Shown in pieces: positions 16,797 through 26,251 of a stretch of DNA of 64,000 nucleotides. The stretch lies in the NCBI RefSeq assembly GCF_020037015.1, contig NZ_JAIQDE010000018.1:62001-126000 (forward strand). The letters run 5' to 3'. Within the stretch, counting starts at the first letter, position 1; the number at the start of each line of letters is the position of its first letter. Source of the stretch: Corallococcus sp. AS-1-6. GTDB lineage: Bacteria; Myxococcota; Myxococcia; Myxococcales; Myxococcaceae. Made by a program: the position numbers and the translations under genes. The notes under the pieces are model-generated. The model made no database searches and had not been told where the DNA came from. It saw nothing but the letters and a program-made list of their open reading frames with translations.

Positions 16797-17417
16797 ATGC
16801 CCGCCGCCGTCGCTCCCATCCTCGAGGTGGACGTGGATCACCCCTCGCCCCGCCACGTCGCGCGCGCGGTGGAGGTGTTGGAGAAGGGCGGCCTCATCGC
16901 CTACCCCACGGACACGTACTACGGGCTCGGCTGTGATTTGAACGCCAAGAAGGCCATCGAGCGGCTGTACCAGCTCAAGGGCCGCGACAAGAAGAAGCCC
17001 CTGTCCCTGCTGTGCCCGGACCTGTCGGACGTGGCCCGCTACGCGCACGTGAGCAACTTCGCCTACCGCGCCATGAAGGGGCTCACCCCCGGGGCCTTCA
17101 CCTTCATCCTGGAGGCCACGCGCCTGGTGCCGGAGGTGATGATGACGAAGCAGAAGCAGGTGGGCCTGCGCGTGCCGGACGCCGTCCTGCCCCGCGAGCT
17201 GGCCAAGGCGCTCGGCCGCCCGCTCATCACCACGTCGGCGACCCATACCGACGGTACGGTTCTCTCGGACGCGCGGGACATCAAGACGGCGCTGGGGCAC
17301 GGGCTGGATCTGATCCTGGACGGTGGCGTCACGTTGAACGAGCCGTCCACGGTGGTTTCACTGATAGGCGATACGCTTGAAATCCTGAGGCAGGGCAAGG
17401 GTAGTCTGGAGTCCTGA
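16797..17417 (+). CDS. Sua5/YciO/YrdC-family protein
   Basis: The protein has 206 residues from ATG 16797, with AGGAG upstream. The YrdC-like core is clear: AYPTDTYYGLGCD, LKGRDKKKPLSLLC (the Lys-Arg/Ser nucleotide-binding signature), LTPGAFTFILEAT, VGLRVPD and PLITTSAT. The S-x-N motif of true TsaC is replaced by SATHTDG, and the length matches the YciO subgroup rather than Sua5 with its C-terminal domain. YrdC/Sua5 makes threonylcarbamoyl-AMP for tRNA t6A; YciO proteins are paralogues whose in vivo role is less certain. I favour YciO-like. Confidence 0.85.
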   Translation: MPAAVAPILEVDVDHPSPRHVARAVEVLEKGGLIAYPTDTYYGLGCDLNAKKAIERLYQLKGRDKKKPLSLLCPDLSDVARYAHVSNFAYRAMKGLTPGAFTFILEATRLVPEVMMTKQKQVGLRVPDAVLPRELAKALGRPLITTSATHTDGTVLSDARDIKTALGHGLDLILDGGVTLNEPSTVVSLIGDTLEILRQGKGSLES

Positions 17418-17440
17418 AATCCTTTCCAGAGGGGGAAGCC

Positions 17441-18427
17441 TTGGCCGAGGGGGACCTACCAGCAACGCCTGTCGTGGATTCACCGGAGCGGGTGCCGGGC
17501 GCGCTCGCGCTGCTGGGCCTGTTGGTGCTCCGTCCCATTGATCTGCATTACCGGCTGCGCGAGGCGGGCATCCGCTCGCCGGCGGGCCGCATCGGGCAGT
17601 TGTGGCGGGAGCAGGCCGAGGGAGGCCGCGCCGCCGGGGCCTACGTGGCGCGGATGCTGCTCCTGCTCGTCGTGCTGTCGCCGACCCTCACGGTGCTGGC
17701 GGGGCTGGGGCTGCGGCTGATGGGCGTGCCGATGCGGGGCGTGTACCTGGTCTCCGCGGCGCTGTGCAGCGCGGTGGGGCTGGTGGTGGCGCTGGTGTCG
17801 GGGCTCGCGTCCGGGGTGCTGCTGGGCTCGCTGGCGAGCGTGTCCATGCTGGCGGGGCTGCACGCCACGGCGGGCGGCGCCTTCGGCCCGGAGCACGGCG
17901 GCGGGGCGGCGATGACGGTGGGCCTGTGCCTGGGCATCGTGTCCGGCCTGTCCGCGGGGAGCATTGGCGGCCTGTCCAGCGGGCGCGGTCCGTCCGTGCG
18001 CAACGTGCAGGTGGCGGCCATCGCGACGAGCCTGGTGCCCATGCTGGTGTGGAGCAGCGCCTCGACGGTGTCCTTCGCGGGCGCGGTGGCGGCGAGCGCG
18101 CTGGTGGCCTTCCTGACGTGCGCGTTCCGGCTGCCGTTCTACGCGCTGGAGGTGCTGGCGCAGGCGGTGGCGTACGCGGTGGAGCGCTTCACGGGGAGGC
18201 CCACGCTGCGCTGGGTGCCGGTGCGCCACCACAACCTGAGCTACCTGCCGCACCCGTTCCTCGGCCGCCACCTGGCGCTGGCGGTGCGCTCGCGGCCGGC
18301 GGAGGTGCTGGCGGTGGCGGACGCGTGCCTGCGCTCGCCGGGCAACATCCTGGTGGGCTGGCCCTGGGTGGTGGAGGCGCTGGAGCGCGCGCACGCCCAG
18401 GAGGCCTCGGCGGAGCCCCAGGCCTGA
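17441..18427 (+). CDS. Multi-spanning membrane protein, unknown function
   Basis: The protein has 328 residues from TTG 17441, 23 bp after the YciO-like gene and preceded by AGAGGGGG. A soluble N-terminus (RPIDLHYRLREAGIRSP) is followed by about six hydrophobic, Gly/Ala/Ser-rich helices (residues about 65-240). A cytosolic C-terminal part contains WVPVRHHNLSYLPHP, which is highly polar and could be a conserved loop. I recognise no family. The GGLSSG and GSLASVSMLAG glycine patterns recall small channels or scramblases but do not identify one. Confidence 0.7.
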   Translation: MAEGDLPATPVVDSPERVPGALALLGLLVLRPIDLHYRLREAGIRSPAGRIGQLWREQAEGGRAAGAYVARMLLLLVVLSPTLTVLAGLGLRLMGVPMRGVYLVSAALCSAVGLVVALVSGLASGVLLGSLASVSMLAGLHATAGGAFGPEHGGGAAMTVGLCLGIVSGLSAGSIGGLSSGRGPSVRNVQVAAIATSLVPMLVWSSASTVSFAGAVAASALVAFLTCAFRLPFYALEVLAQAVAYAVERFTGRPTLRWVPVRHHNLSYLPHPFLGRHLALAVRSRPAEVLAVADACLRSPGNILVGWPWVVEALERAHAQEASAEPQA

Positions 18428-18451
18428 AGGCGCGGGGGGGCCGTCAGGGAG

Positions 18452-18479
18452 TTGCCGCGAGGCGCGCGTCCGGTAGCCT
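18452..18479 (+). promoter_or_regulatory. Candidate promoter for the xer recombinase gene
   Basis: TTGCCG (18452-18457), a 16-bp spacer and TAGCCT (18474-18479) precede ATG 18489 by 9 nt. There is no Shine-Dalgarno between, so a leaderless or very short-leader transcript is predicted. Confidence 0.42.
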
Positions 18480-18488
18480 CCGGGGACC

Positions 18489-19424
<936 letters not shown>

Positions 19425-19591
19425 GGGGGACCCTGGACCGCGGGGAGGGGCGCGGGGCGTGCGTCGCGCGCGAACGCACGCGCTTGCGGTGAAGACGCGC
19501 GCCGGGCGCTGACGCGCTCCCGCGGAAGCAGGTTCGCGGGGGAAACGACGCATTCCCGGGCGGTGGATCGCCGTGTGCAGTGCAGGACGGC

Positions 19592-19616
19592 GGCGGCGGA
19601 CATGGCGTCCGCCGCC
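19592..19616. repeat. Perfect 10-bp GC-rich stem-loop
   Basis: GGCGGCGGAC and GTCCGCCGCC flank the 5-nt loop ATGGC. It lies in the 257-bp gap between xerD and the heme lipoprotein gene, 65 bp before the latter. No T-tract follows, so it is a weak terminator candidate or a leader structure. Confidence 0.45.
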
Positions 19617-19681
19617 CTGTCGCACGGTCTCGCGTTCCACCCCACTCGGGCGCGGTGTGGCCCACGAAGGTCTGCTCGTCC

Positions 19682-21205
19682 ATGAAGCAATCTCGCCAAT
19701 TCCTGATGTCCGGCGTCCTGGGCCTCACCGGCTGCCTGGCGCTGTCCCTCTCCGCCTGCACGGTGCCGGAGGCGAACGCGGCGGAAGCGAAGCCGGCGCC
19801 CAAGAAGGCGCCCGCCGCCAAGGTGGTGCCGGCCTCCGCCACCACCCCCGAGGCGTCCGCGAAGGTCCGCACGCCGTTCGCCGCGGCCCGCGAGGCCTTC
19901 GAGCGCAACGCCGTGAACGCCAACCCCTTCGCGGACAACAACGGCAGCATCCCGCCGGCCTCGCAGTACTCGGGCCCGCTGTTCAGCCTCAGCCACGACT
20001 ATCCGGCCACGCCCGTGGCGCCGCCGGCCAACCCGCCGTGGATCGCCGCGCTCAAGGGGCAGCCCATCTCCAAGACGAACGCGCTCGCGTACGTCTACGC
20101 GCTGAAGAACTACATCGCGCCGTCCATGCAGACGCTGCTCTACAACTATCCCCAGTGGGATGCGGCGAAGGAGGGCTGGTACAACGAGCCGTGGCTCGCC
20201 TCCATCCGCGAGAGCATCCACGGCACGTACGTGGGCTCCGAGTTCCCCGCGTCCACCTTCGCCGCGTCCGGCCTCAAGGTCGACATGACGACGTACGTGC
20301 TGACCTACTACGACAGGGTGGCGGCGTACGCGCTGGGGCAGGTGTGGGGCAAGACGGCGATGACGCCCACGCTCACCAACACGTCCGCGCAGTTCCCGGA
20401 GGGGTCCATCGTCATCAAGGTCGCGCTGACCAGCGCGCTGGCCAAGGACTGGCCGGTGATGCAGGGCGCGTCGCTGTGGCCCGTCTACGTGCCGCCGCCC
20501 AACGGGCCCGCGGGCGCGAAGCCGCAGGTGATGAACGCGTCGATCATGCAGTTCGACATCATCGTCAAGGACACCAAGACGGCGCCCAAGACGGGCTGGG
20601 TGTTCTCCACGCTCGTCTATGACATGCGCGTGCCGGGCACCCCGTGGGACAAGATGATCCCCCTGGGCGCGATGTGGGGGGATGATCCCGACGTCAACTC
20701 CACGCTGAACCCGGGCATGCCGCTGCAGGAGACGGTCATCAACCCCGCGGCGCCCGCGTACTCCACGGCGACGCTGGGGTGGGGCGGCCGCCTCTCCGGC
20801 CCGAACGACGGCGCGGTGGTGGCGCCGGCCTCCATCAACGGGCAGATCGTGCCGGCCGTGCAGGCCTCGTCGTGCATGAGCTGCCACAGCGTGGCCGAGT
20901 GGCCCATGAAGACGTTCCTGCTGCCCACCACCACGATGCCGCCGACGACCGTGGGGGACGCGCTGGTGCTCGAGCAGCCCGGTTCGCAGGCCTGGATGAA
21001 GTGGTTCCAGGACAACCCGGGCAACGTGCCGCTGGACCCCGGGACGGTGCCCATGGACTTCGATATGGTGTTTGCCTTCAAGTCGCTGCCCGCGTGGCAG
21101 CAGGCGACCCAGGGCAACAGCGGCATGAAGGCCTTCGAGGCCGTCGATCAGCTCCGCGGCAAGCCGACCGTCAACCCGCGGGATCTCAAGTACAACGGCC
21201 AGTAG
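19682..21205 (+). CDS. Putative monoheme c-type lipoprotein
   Basis: The protein has 507 residues from ATG 19682. The signal peptide offers two possible lipidation cysteines, Cys18 (LTGC) and Cys26 (LSAC). An Ala/Lys/Pro-rich linker follows, then a large globular region with many Trp, Tyr and Pro residues. A single heme-c motif C398-M-S-C401-H402 is present; a Met that could serve as distal ligand lies in the following stretch (about residues 407-420). It should sit in the periplasm or outer membrane after lipidation. It is directly followed, 24 bp later, by a flavoprotein gene in the same direction, so an electron-transfer pair is plausible. The overall family was not recognised. Confidence 0.62.
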   Translation: MKQSRQFLMSGVLGLTGCLALSLSACTVPEANAAEAKPAPKKAPAAKVVPASATTPEASAKVRTPFAAAREAFERNAVNANPFADNNGSIPPASQYSGPLFSLSHDYPATPVAPPANPPWIAALKGQPISKTNALAYVYALKNYIAPSMQTLLYNYPQWDAAKEGWYNEPWLASIRESIHGTYVGSEFPASTFAASGLKVDMTTYVLTYYDRVAAYALGQVWGKTAMTPTLTNTSAQFPEGSIVIKVALTSALAKDWPVMQGASLWPVYVPPPNGPAGAKPQVMNASIMQFDIIVKDTKTAPKTGWVFSTLVYDMRVPGTPWDKMIPLGAMWGDDPDVNSTLNPGMPLQETVINPAAPAYSTATLGWGGRLSGPNDGAVVAPASINGQIVPAVQASSCMSCHSVAEWPMKTFLLPTTTMPPTTVGDALVLEQPGSQAWMKWFQDNPGNVPLDPGTVPMDFDMVFAFKSLPAWQQATQGNSGMKAFEAVDQLRGKPTVNPRDLKYNGQ

Positions 21206-21229
21206 ACCCCTGACTGACGGGAGGACCCC

Positions 21230-23146
21230 ATGCCCATCTTCGACAAGGCCATTATCGGCGCCGGTGGCGGCGCCATGTACTACCTCGATGCGCGCATGGG
21301 GTCCGACCTCACGTCGGACGTCCGGGAGCAGTTCAAGAAGCAGTTCGGGAAGATCAAGGACCTGGAGGCGCGCAAGAAGGCGCTGGCGCACCTGATGTTC
21401 GTCGGTGACAAGGACATCGACATGCAGGAGGCGCCGCGGGACAAGTCGCTGCTGGATCTCACGTCCAAGCGCGCCGTGTTCAAGAACACGGTGCTCATCG
21501 GCATGAGCAACCCGTGGCACATCCGCAAGAACGACCAGTACACGGGGCGGGGCGGCAACTACGTCGTCAATCACACCCGCCAGGTCATCAGCACCCGGCC
21601 GCTCTCCTCCTTCAAGAACACCCAGTCCCGGAGCACGGTGAAGTCCGAGTGGGAGAAGGTCTTCAGCACGAGTGACTCCGTGGTCGGAGAGGACGTCCTG
21701 TTCGAGCAGTCCCAGGGCTACACGACCCGCGAGAGCTTCAAGGACGAGTGGCTGAACGTCATCGGCCGCGCCATGAACCTGGGCCTGACCCGGATCTGGG
21801 GCAACGTGACGAAGATCGAGTGGAAGCCGGACGACGACGAGGACAAGGCCCACTTCGAGATCACCTTCACGCCGACGACGTCGGAGAAGGTGCGGGGCCC
21901 CATCCAGGCCCGCGAGATGCTCCTGATGACGGGCAACGGGAGCTACCTCAAGCCCACGGAGGCCAACGGCATCAAGGCCCCCAAGGGGTGGGAGAAGGAC
22001 CGGCGCATCATGGACATGGATCAGCTCATGCGCTTCCTCGTGACGAACGGGAAGAAGCGCAAGCGGATCGTCGTCCAGGGCGGCAACGCGGCCATCGACG
22101 CGGTCGAGCAGTCCATCCGCTATGGCCATGAGGTGCACTGGCTGGTGCGCTCCGGGGTGAACATCCTCGCCAACTCCCTGCTCGTGCACGCCCCCAAGCT
22201 CGCCAAGAGCGGGACCTATGTGCACCAGTCCGTCACGTCGGAGTTCAAGAAGGGCGTGAGCCTGGCGGAGGTCGAAAGCACCAACAGCACGGTGCTCAGC
22301 GTGAAGGCCTACTCGCTGGAGGACACGAAGACGGGCAAGGGCGAGGACGAGGTCATCACCAAGACGAAGAAGCTCGTCACGGAGATCCAGGACGTCGACT
22401 GCTACGTCTACTGCATCGGGCAGGAGGTGAACGACAGTCCGTCCGGGGTGGCGAAGCTGCTGGTCAGCAGCAACCTCCTCACCCAGAAGGGCCGGGGAGT
22501 CGACGAGTCGGAGCTGGAGCTCATCTGCGACGAGGGCTGGCTCTTCCGGAACCTGTCGCTGCGCGAGAACGCCGTGAAGGAGGCCGCCATCGGGCTCCGG
22601 AAGCGGTTCTCGGAGCGGTGCCGCATCGACGTCCTGGGCGCGGCGTCGTTCATGCTGGTCTCTCCCCAGGGAAAGCTCGGGAGCAAGCTGAAGCCGCTGA
22701 CGAACTACCAGATCCAATCCGTGGCGGACGTGCGCCAGTTGGCGGCGCTCAAGGACGTGATGCGGGCGTACTGCAACACCCTGAGCGGCGCTTCGCTGGA
22801 TCCGAAGAACGTCAACTTCCTGGGCGGCACGAAGAACGAGATCGCCGCCTTCATCGCCATGCACCACGAGTTCATCCCGCCGGTCGTCGCGGACGAGCTC
22901 ACCCAGTTCCTCATGCGCGTGCGGACGCGCGAGGAGTTCACCAACGGCTACACCGGGGACGAGATGACGGCCATCCGGGACGCGCTGAAGGGGATCGACT
23001 CGTACTTCAAGACCCACGATGAGGTCCGGAAGTTCCTGGAGGAGAAGATGACCCAGGTGGTGATGGACTACCGGAAGCTCATGCTCGCGCCGTTCCAGCA
23101 GGAGATCTCCACCTTGCGGTGGACGGACATCCTCCGGGAGGACTGA
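21230..23146 (+). CDS. Large FAD/NAD(P)-binding-like oxidoreductase, unusual
   Basis: The protein has 638 residues, ATG 21230 with GGGAGG upstream. The N-terminus has a Rossmann-like IIGAGGGAMYYL. MLLMTGNGSYLKP near residue 230 resembles the TG(D/N)G flavin motif. RIVVQGGNAAIDAVEQ near residue 285 with VHWLVRSG is a second dinucleotide fold like that in flavin monooxygenases and thioredoxin-reductase relatives. The N-terminal glycine pattern is not canonical and about 60 residues separate it from any further FAD motif, so cofactor binding is inferred. The C-terminal 170 residues are helical and unmatched. There is no signal peptide, so it is cytoplasmic, in contrast to the exported heme lipoprotein before it. 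Confidence 0.6.
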   Translation: MPIFDKAIIGAGGGAMYYLDARMGSDLTSDVREQFKKQFGKIKDLEARKKALAHLMFVGDKDIDMQEAPRDKSLLDLTSKRAVFKNTVLIGMSNPWHIRKNDQYTGRGGNYVVNHTRQVISTRPLSSFKNTQSRSTVKSEWEKVFSTSDSVVGEDVLFEQSQGYTTRESFKDEWLNVIGRAMNLGLTRIWGNVTKIEWKPDDDEDKAHFEITFTPTTSEKVRGPIQAREMLLMTGNGSYLKPTEANGIKAPKGWEKDRRIMDMDQLMRFLVTNGKKRKRIVVQGGNAAIDAVEQSIRYGHEVHWLVRSGVNILANSLLVHAPKLAKSGTYVHQSVTSEFKKGVSLAEVESTNSTVLSVKAYSLEDTKTGKGEDEVITKTKKLVTEIQDVDCYVYCIGQEVNDSPSGVAKLLVSSNLLTQKGRGVDESELELICDEGWLFRNLSLRENAVKEAAIGLRKRFSERCRIDVLGAASFMLVSPQGKLGSKLKPLTNYQIQSVADVRQLAALKDVMRAYCNTLSGASLDPKNVNFLGGTKNEIAAFIAMHHEFIPPVVADELTQFLMRVRTREEFTNGYTGDEMTAIRDALKGIDSYFKTHDEVRKFLEEKMTQVVMDYRKLMLAPFQQEISTLRWTDILRED

Positions 23147-23174
23147 GCCGGGGCGGACGGCCTTCGCACCATCC

Positions 23175-23190
23175 TGACAGAAGGCTGTCA
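23175..23190. promoter_or_regulatory. Inverted repeat TGACAG-AAGG-CTGTCA upstream of the GST gene
   Basis: Six-base arms with a 4-nt spacer lie between the flavoprotein stop (23146) and a TACGTT hexamer (23202-23207). It could be an operator for the GST gene or a short terminator for the preceding pair. No T-run follows it. Confidence 0.3.
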
Positions 23191-23213
23191 CAGGGGCGGC
23201 CTACGTTCGCGGC

Positions 23214-23936
23214 ATGACCTCGAACGCACTTCCGTCCCTGACCCTGCTGGAGCTCGCCGACCCGGGCCTGCCGGGCATCGAGAGCTATTCGCCCTTCTGC
23301 CTGAAGGTCCACCGGGCCCTGAAGTACGCGGGGCTGCCCTACGCGCGCGGCTGCGCGGACAACCCGGCGATGCACCGCGCGCACAACCCCACCGGACAGG
23401 TGCCGGTGCTGCTGGTGGGAGCGGAGGCGGTGCCGGACTCCACGGCCATCCTCGCGCGCATCCAGCAGTTGGCGCCGGGCCGCATCGACGCGTCGCCGGA
23501 GGCGCTGCTCTGGGAGGAGCTGGCGGACACGTCGCTCAACGGCTTCCTGGTCGCGTCGCGCTGGGCGGATGACCGCAACTGGCCCCGGACGCGCGCCGCG
23601 TTCTTCCACTTCATGCCGGCGCCGGTGCGCGCGGTGGTCCCGACGCTGATCCGCCGCAAGCAGGTGGAGCGCCTGGTGGCGCGCGACGTCTGGCGTGCGG
23701 GGCCGGAGGCCTGCTGGCGCCGGTTCGGGGCGCTGCTGGACCAGTTGGACGCCCGGGCGCCGGAGCAGGGCTTCTGGCTGTCAGGGGCGCTGAGCGTGGC
23801 GGACCTGGCGCTGTTCGGGCAGTTACACAGCCTGCGGACGCCGCTCACGCCCTGGCAGGGGGCGGAGGTGGAGCGGCGCAAGCGGTTGAGCGCGTGGCTC
23901 GGCCGGGTGGACGCGGCGACCCGCACCGCGAGCTGA
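23214..23936 (+). CDS. Glutathione S-transferase family protein
   Basis: The protein has 240 residues. The N-terminal thioredoxin-like domain contains SYSPFCLKVHRALKYAGLPY (Ser/Cys active-site region), the cis-proline motif GQVPVLL and the GSH-binding VPDSTAI. An all-helical C-terminal domain follows with SVADLALFGQL. Glutathione conjugation or reduction is expected; the substrate is unknown. TACGTT (23202-23207) ends 6 nt before ATG 23214. A 6-bp inverted repeat (TGACAG/CTGTCA, 23175-23190) sits where a regulator would overlap the promoter. Confidence 0.85.
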   Translation: MTSNALPSLTLLELADPGLPGIESYSPFCLKVHRALKYAGLPYARGCADNPAMHRAHNPTGQVPVLLVGAEAVPDSTAILARIQQLAPGRIDASPEALLWEELADTSLNGFLVASRWADDRNWPRTRAAFFHFMPAPVRAVVPTLIRRKQVERLVARDVWRAGPEACWRRFGALLDQLDARAPEQGFWLSGALSVADLALFGQLHSLRTPLTPWQGAEVERRKRLSAWLGRVDAATRTAS

Positions 23937-24113
23937 GGGCCGCGAAGGGCGCACACAGGGTCCGGAAGGACTTCGCCGCACGAGCGCCGTGCGCGCGTTT
24001 CCGTCGGATTGCGGAGGATCGTGCGCGCCTGGAAGCACACCATCCAACGATCAAACATTGGACAGCGCCATCGCACGGACGTGCCGGTGAGGACTTCATC
24101 TACGGTTGCGCGC

Positions 24114-24557
24114 ATGAACCCGACCCCGCACACGCCCCCCACTGGCGAACCCGTTCCCCTTCAAGCGACCACGACGGAGTCGCTCGACGCGCTCATCCAG
24201 CGCGTCGACGGCATGTCGGAGGTGGAGCTGGATCACCTCCCGTTGGGGATGATCCAGCTCGACGGGCAGGGCCGGATCCTCAAATTCAACCGGACCGAGG
24301 CCGCGCTGGCGCGCATCCAGGCGAGCGAGCAGATCGGCAAGAATTTCTTCTACGACGTCGCGCCGTGCACGCGCGTGCGGGAGTTCTTCGGCCTGTTCCA
24401 GGAGGGCGTGCGGGCGAAGAAGCTCTACCAGACGTTCGGCTTCGTCTTCCGCTTCGCGCACGGCGCGCGCCACGTGGCCATCACACTGTTCTACAGCGAC
24501 AAGACGAATTCGGTCTGGGTGCTGGTGTCCGACAAGAAGATGCCCGACGCGCGCTGA
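24114..24557 (+). CDS. Photoactive yellow protein (PYP)-like PAS protein
   Basis: The protein has 147 residues from ATG 24114, 7 nt after TACGGT (24101-24106). From residue 36 it aligns without gaps to Halorhodospira PYP: IQLDGQGRIL, then IGKNFFYDVAPCT and FQEGV, and a terminal SVWVLV strand. The chromophore-linking Cys69 equivalent is Cys85 and Glu46 is conserved as Glu62. Tyr42 becomes Phe58, Thr50 becomes Ala66 and Arg52 becomes Ile68. It may bind p-coumarate with altered tuning, or be a PYP-fold sensor with another ligand. No tyrosine ammonia-lyase or coumaroyl-CoA ligase lies in the window. It is a free-standing cytosolic sensor with an N-terminal 35-residue extension. Confidence 0.85.
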   Translation: MNPTPHTPPTGEPVPLQATTTESLDALIQRVDGMSEVELDHLPLGMIQLDGQGRILKFNRTEAALARIQASEQIGKNFFYDVAPCTRVREFFGLFQEGVRAKKLYQTFGFVFRFAHGARHVAITLFYSDKTNSVWVLVSDKKMPDAR

Positions 24558-24638
24558 AGCCGCGTCAGCGCACGAAGCCCGCCACGGGGCTTCCCCTCGG
24601 GTCGAGCCGCACGCTAGGGAGTGGGCCCGGAGGGGTCC

Positions 24639-25889
24639 ATGGCCTTTCGAGTCCCGCTCGCCGTCCTGCTCCTCGCCGTGCTCAGTGCGTGTGCGGCCCC
24701 GAGGGGCAGGGTGCGGCTGGATACAGGCGAAGGTGCCCCCATCGAGTTCAGCCCGGCGTCTCCCGTCCGGGCGGTGACCGTGGGGGAGGGGGCCTTTGAA
24801 CAGGCGCTGACCGGGCTGGTCCTGGTCACGCCGCTGCGCCTCCGGGCTTCGCGGCCAGTCGACTGGGTGCGCGCTTCCCATCCCACGGGCGAAACGGACC
24901 GTGCGTTCGGAGGCTTCTGCGAGCCGGGCCTCCGTCGGAGTGGCTGCATCTCGCTGCTCGAAGACGTGATGGGGCTGAGCGACTGGGACAAGTTCGGCGT
25001 GGCGCTGACGCTGTCCCTCGACCCGCTCAAGGAGAGCATCGCGAGGGCCGTGGAGGAGACCCTGGCGCCCCAGCTCTTCTACGCGGTGATCGCCACGGGG
25101 CTCGTGACCTGGGCGGCGCTGGCCGCCAATCCCGAGCCTGCGTTCACCAAGGCCGCGGCGGTCATCTCCGCGCTGCTGCTGATCTACCTGGGCGCGGAGA
25201 CGTTCCTGGAGCTGATTGACGCGAGTCAGGACCTGAAGCTCGCGACGGATCAGGCCACCACCTGGAAGGAGCTGGATGCGTCCGGCCAGCGCTTCGCCGC
25301 CCGGGTCGGTCCCTCCATCGCACGGGTGATGGTCCTCGCGTTCACGGTCGCGGTGAGCCACGGCATGACCGGTGGCGCCTCGTTGCTGGCGGCCAGGATC
25401 GCGACGCTGCCGAACTTCCCGGGAGGCGCGGCGGTGGCCTCACGTGTCGGCATCAACGTCGCGAGCCTCGAGCAGGTGAGGGCGGTGTCCGTCTCGGGTG
25501 GCATCATCACGCTCGCCCTGCCATCCACGGCGGTCGCCATGGCGGCGAAGACTCCGGCCAGCACCCCGCCAGGAGGGGCGCGTTCCTGGAACTCCTTCAG
25601 CGCCCTCAAGAGGGCCCGAGGACCCGCGGGGCCGGGGAAGCAGTGGCACCACATCGTCGAGCAGACGGACGGCAACGTGCAGCGCTTCGGTCCCCAGGCC
25701 GTGCACAACACCGAGAACGTGATCGCGATTGACGAAGCCGTCCACCAACGGATCAGCGCCTACTACTCGTCGAAGGAAGTCGCTCTCACGGGCCCACAGA
25801 CCATTCGGCAATGGTTAAGCAGCCAGTCCTTTCAGGCGCAACGCGACTTCGGAATAGAGACCCTCATTCGCTTTGGAGCTCTTCCTTGA
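24639..25889 (+). CDS. SitA-like lipoprotein toxin with His-His nuclease-type C-terminus
   Basis: The protein has 416 residues from ATG 24639, which follows a GGAGGGG site. The lipobox is LSAC (Cys18). Hydrophobic helices at about 140-187 and 225-245 may help membrane passage. The C-terminal 80 residues hold GKQWHHIVEQ (His337, His338), FGPQAVHNTENVIAI and HQRISAYYSS, a pattern of HNH/AHH-type toxin nucleases. Myxobacterial SitA lipoproteins are passed between kin by TraA/TraB outer-membrane exchange and kill non-immune partners. The stop overlaps the partner gene. Rare TTA (25815) and ATA (25854) codons in the toxin end suggest an exchanged tip. Confidence 0.82.
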   Translation: MAFRVPLAVLLLAVLSACAAPRGRVRLDTGEGAPIEFSPASPVRAVTVGEGAFEQALTGLVLVTPLRLRASRPVDWVRASHPTGETDRAFGGFCEPGLRRSGCISLLEDVMGLSDWDKFGVALTLSLDPLKESIARAVEETLAPQLFYAVIATGLVTWAALAANPEPAFTKAAAVISALLLIYLGAETFLELIDASQDLKLATDQATTWKELDASGQRFAARVGPSIARVMVLAFTVAVSHGMTGGASLLAARIATLPNFPGGAAVASRVGINVASLEQVRAVSVSGGIITLALPSTAVAMAAKTPASTPPGGARSWNSFSALKRARGPAGPGKQWHHIVEQTDGNVQRFGPQAVHNTENVIAIDEAVHQRISAYYSSKEVALTGPQTIRQWLSSQSFQAQRDFGIETLIRFGALP

Positions 25890-26248
25890 GCACCCGGAAG
25901 TTTCAAAAGGCCAGCATCGAAGAACTCGTCCAGTGGTACGCGGAGGCGTCCATCGCATATGGCCAGTCGCTGGAGGCTGCGGACTCACGGTCCGCCAATC
26001 GCGCCGCCGACAAGATCTCCGCAGCCTATCGGGAGCTTCGGAGCCGTGGCGCGACGTCCCAGCTCCTCCCCCTTCTCCAGAGCGAGAACGAAACCGTCCG
26101 AACGAACGTCGCGGCTCATGCCATGGAGTTTGCTCCCGAGTTCGGTGAGCCGGTACTGCTCTGGATCGAGAAGCGTCCAGGGCGCAATGGGCTCGCTGCG
26201 CATTACGTCCTCAAGGCCTGGCGCGAGGGCACGCTCAAGTTCCCCTGA
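25886..26248 (+). CDS. DUF2019 protein, likely immunity partner
   Basis: The protein has 120 residues. The TTG start at 25886 overlaps the toxin stop (TTGA) and has GGAG 8 nt upstream. The sequence is typical of DUF2019: SIEELVQWYAEASIAYGQ, NRAADKISAAYRELRSRG, then HEAT-like helices and the characteristic ending LKAWREGTLKFP. DUF2019 members often sit next to toxin genes in myxobacteria. The expected role is cytosolic binding and inhibition of the adjacent SitA-like nuclease. The pairing is inferred from overlap and position. Confidence 0.82.
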   Translation: MSTRKFQKASIEELVQWYAEASIAYGQSLEAADSRSANRAADKISAAYRELRSRGATSQLLPLLQSENETVRTNVAAHAMEFAPEFGEPVLLWIEKRPGRNGLAAHYVLKAWREGTLKFP

Positions 26249-26251
26249 GCG

